DNA of 8,073 bases, taken from assembly GCA_009699665.1 (NCBI GenBank), contig WLNS01000060.1, positions 1-8,073 on the forward strand, written 5' to 3'. Below the pieces are notes generated by a model. The model had not been told where the DNA came from and searched no databases. It was given only the letters and a program-made list of their open reading frames with translations. A program made the position numbers and the translations under genes. Source of the DNA: Actinomycetota bacterium. Its GTDB lineage: Bacteria; Actinomycetota; Actinomycetes; Actinomycetales; Microbacteriaceae. Of this stretch, positions 6,438 through 8,073 are shown piece after piece. How positions within the stretch are numbered: position 1 is the first letter of the stretch; the number at the start of each line of letters is the position of its first letter.

Positions 6438-8073
6438 ATGACGAGTCATCCCGCCAACGTTCCCGACAAGCCCGCACTCGAGGGCCTTGAAGACAAATGG
6501 ATGGCCGTGTGGGATGACGCAGGCACGTACAAGTTTTCGCGCGACGGGCAGACCCGCGCGAGCATTTTCTCGATCGACACTCCGCCGCCCACCGCTTCGG
6601 GTTCGCTGCACGTGGGACACGTGTTCAGCTACACCCACACCGACGTGATGGCGCGCTACCAGCGCATGTGTGGCAAAGAGGTCTTCTACCCCATGGGCTG
6701 GGACGATAACGGCCTGCCCACCGAGCGACGCGTGCAGAACTACTACGGTGTTCGCTGTGACCCGTCGCTGCCCTACGAGGCCGGATTCACGCCCCCGTTT
6801 GAGGGTGGCGACAACAAGAGCACCAAGGCCGCCGACCAGGTTCCCATCAGCCGCCGCAACTTCATCGAGCTGTGCGAGAAGCTCACCGTTGAAGACGAGA
6901 AGCAGTTTGAGGCGCTGTGGCGCACGCTCGGCCTCTCGGTCGACTGGAGCCAGACCTACCGCACCATTGGCAGCGATTCGATTCGCTCCTCGCAGTTGGC
7001 CTTCGTGCGCAACATCGAGCGCGGCGAGGCCTACCAGGCCATGGCGCCCACGCTGTGGGATGTCACGTTCCGCACGGCCGTGGCTCAGGCCGAACTCGAA
7101 GACAAAGACATGCCGGGCGCCTATCACCGGCTCGCCTTCCACCGCTCGGGTGGCGACGACATCTTTATCGAGACCACGCGGCCCGAACTGTTGGCCGCCT
7201 GCGTTGCTCTCGTGGCGCATCCGGACGACGACCGCTACAAGCCGCTCTTTGGTTCTCATGTCACCACGCCCATCTTCGGCGTTGAGGTGCCGATTCTTGC
7301 TCACCACCTCGCGCAACCCGACAAGGGTTCGGGTATCGCCATGATATGTACGTTCGGTGACGTCACCGACGTGATCTGGTGGCGCGAACTCGATCTGCCC
7401 AACCGCGCCATCATCGGATTCGACGGGCGCATCCTGGGCGACGCCCCAGAGGTCATCACGAGCGACGCGGGCCAGGCCGCCTTTGCCGAGATCGCCGGAA
7501 AGACCATTTTCTCGGCCAAAGAAGCCATGGTGGCTATGCTGCGCGAGTCGGGCGAGATGGAGGGCGACCCCACACCCATCACGCACCCCGTGAAGTTCTT
7601 CGAGAAGGGCGACAAACCACTCGAGATCGTGTCGACCCGTCAGTGGTATGTCATCAACGGGGCTCGCGACGAGAAGCTGCGCGCGCAAATGCTGGAGTTC
7701 GGCAAGGAGCTCACCTGGCATCCCGACTTCATGCGTGTCCGCTACGAAAACTGGGTCGGCGGGCTCGCCGGAGACTGGCTCATCTCGCGCCAGCGATTCT
7801 TTGGTGTGCCGATTCCGGTCTGGTACCCGCTCGACGCCGACGGCAACCCGGTGTTTGACCAGCCTCTCGTGGCAGCTGACGGCCAGCTGCCCGTTGACCC
7901 ATCCAGCGACGTGCCCGAGGGATACACCGAGGAGCAGCGTGGCACGCCGAACGGCTTCGTCGGCGAGGTCGACGTGATGGACACCTGGGCCACGAGCTCA
8001 CTCACGCCGCAGCTCGCCGGTGGCTGGGAGCGTGATGCCGAACTGTGGAACCTCGTGTGGCCGTTCGACCTGC
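6438..8073 (+). CDS. valS: Valyl-tRNA synthetase, archaeal-type (N-terminal part, cut by window edge)
   Basis: The frame is open from the ATG at 6438 to the window end, giving 545 complete codons, roughly the first three fifths of a ValRS. The enzyme charges tRNA-Val with valine and edits misactivated threonine. Visible class I motifs are PPPTASGSLHVGH at 49-61, with HVGH as the HIGH motif, and GWDDNGLPTE at 87-96. The editing-domain block ETTRPELLAACVALVAHPDD is at 245-264. WYVIN is at 403-407, GDWLISRQRFFGVPIPVW at 445-462, and DVMDTWATSSLTPQ at 512-525. KMSKS and the anticodon domain lie beyond the edge. The GWDDNGLPTE form, rather than the common bacterial GTDHAGIATQ, places it in the archaeal-type ValRS group also known in some actinobacteria. 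GAGG lies 7 nt before the ATG (6427-6430), supporting this start. It is divergent from ileS. Confidence 0.95.
   Translation, partial: MTSHPANVPDKPALEGLEDKWMAVWDDAGTYKFSRDGQTRASIFSIDTPPPTASGSLHVGHVFSYTHTDVMARYQRMCGKEVFYPMGWDDNGLPTERRVQNYYGVRCDPSLPYEAGFTPPFEGGDNKSTKAADQVPISRRNFIELCEKLTVEDEKQFEALWRTLGLSVDWSQTYRTIGSDSIRSSQLAFVRNIERGEAYQAMAPTLWDVTFRTAVAQAELEDKDMPGAYHRLAFHRSGGDDIFIETTRPELLAACVALVAHPDDDRYKPLFGSHVTTPIFGVEVPILAHHLAQPDKGSGIAMICTFGDVTDVIWWRELDLPNRAIIGFDGRILGDAPEVITSDAGQAAFAEIAGKTIFSAKEAMVAMLRESGEMEGDPTPITHPVKFFEKGDKPLEIVSTRQWYVINGARDEKLRAQMLEFGKELTWHPDFMRVRYENWVGGLAGDWLISRQRFFGVPIPVWYPLDADGNPVFDQPLVAADGQLPVDPSSDVPEGYTEEQRGTPNGFVGEVDVMDTWATSSLTPQLAGGWERDAELWNLVWPFDL

Noticed and set aside
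6432..7721. A 429-codon open frame on the minus strand opposite valS
   Set aside because: valS is clearly coding on the plus strand through this whole stretch; the antisense frame has no family resemblance.

Overview
The window comes from a moderately GC-rich actinobacterium, most likely of the family Microbacteriaceae. The evidence is the ileS-folC-DUF4233-ndk gene order, a eukaryote-like IleRS, an archaeal-type ValRS, an actinobacterial translational T-box before ileS, and an intragenic repeat resembling one I associate with Microbacteriaceae genomes. The family assignment is inferred from memory of such genomes, not from a search. Most of the window is core housekeeping DNA. I see no phage, IS, CRISPR, tRNA or rRNA.

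Layout. Bases 2-388 (+) hold the 3' end of a vitamin K epoxide reductase (VKOR) family membrane gene cut by the left edge. Bases 389-423 are a short convergent junction with two small hairpins. Bases 424-6057 (-) are a tight four-gene cluster, transcribed leftward: ileS, folC, a DUF4233 membrane protein and ndk. ileS and folC overlap by 8 nt, folC and DUF4233 share an ATGA, and DUF4233 and ndk are 3 nt apart. Bases 6058-6437 separate ileS from the divergent valS. This gap holds the ileS leader, with a candidate promoter, an ultrashort Stem I with an AUC specifier, a 7-bp Stem III, a T-box and a Shine-Dalgarno (SD) sequestrator, plus a short valS upstream region. valS (6438 to the right edge, +) is cut before its KMSKS motif.

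How it works together. Two related class I synthetases, for isoleucine and valine, lie back to back. IleRS synthesis appears to be set by uncharged tRNA-Ile. Four bases, CCUG, can pair either with the T-box arm, which frees the ribosome binding site, or with the SD, which hides it. FolC (folate polyglutamylation) and Ndk (NTP balance) follow and may be translationally coupled.

The least routine signals are two. The first is a palindromic, Microbacteriaceae-type dispersed repeat, partly duplicated, read in frame inside the IleRS editing-domain region. The second is the complete T-box switch that can be traced by base pairing. I did not find a new multi-gene system.
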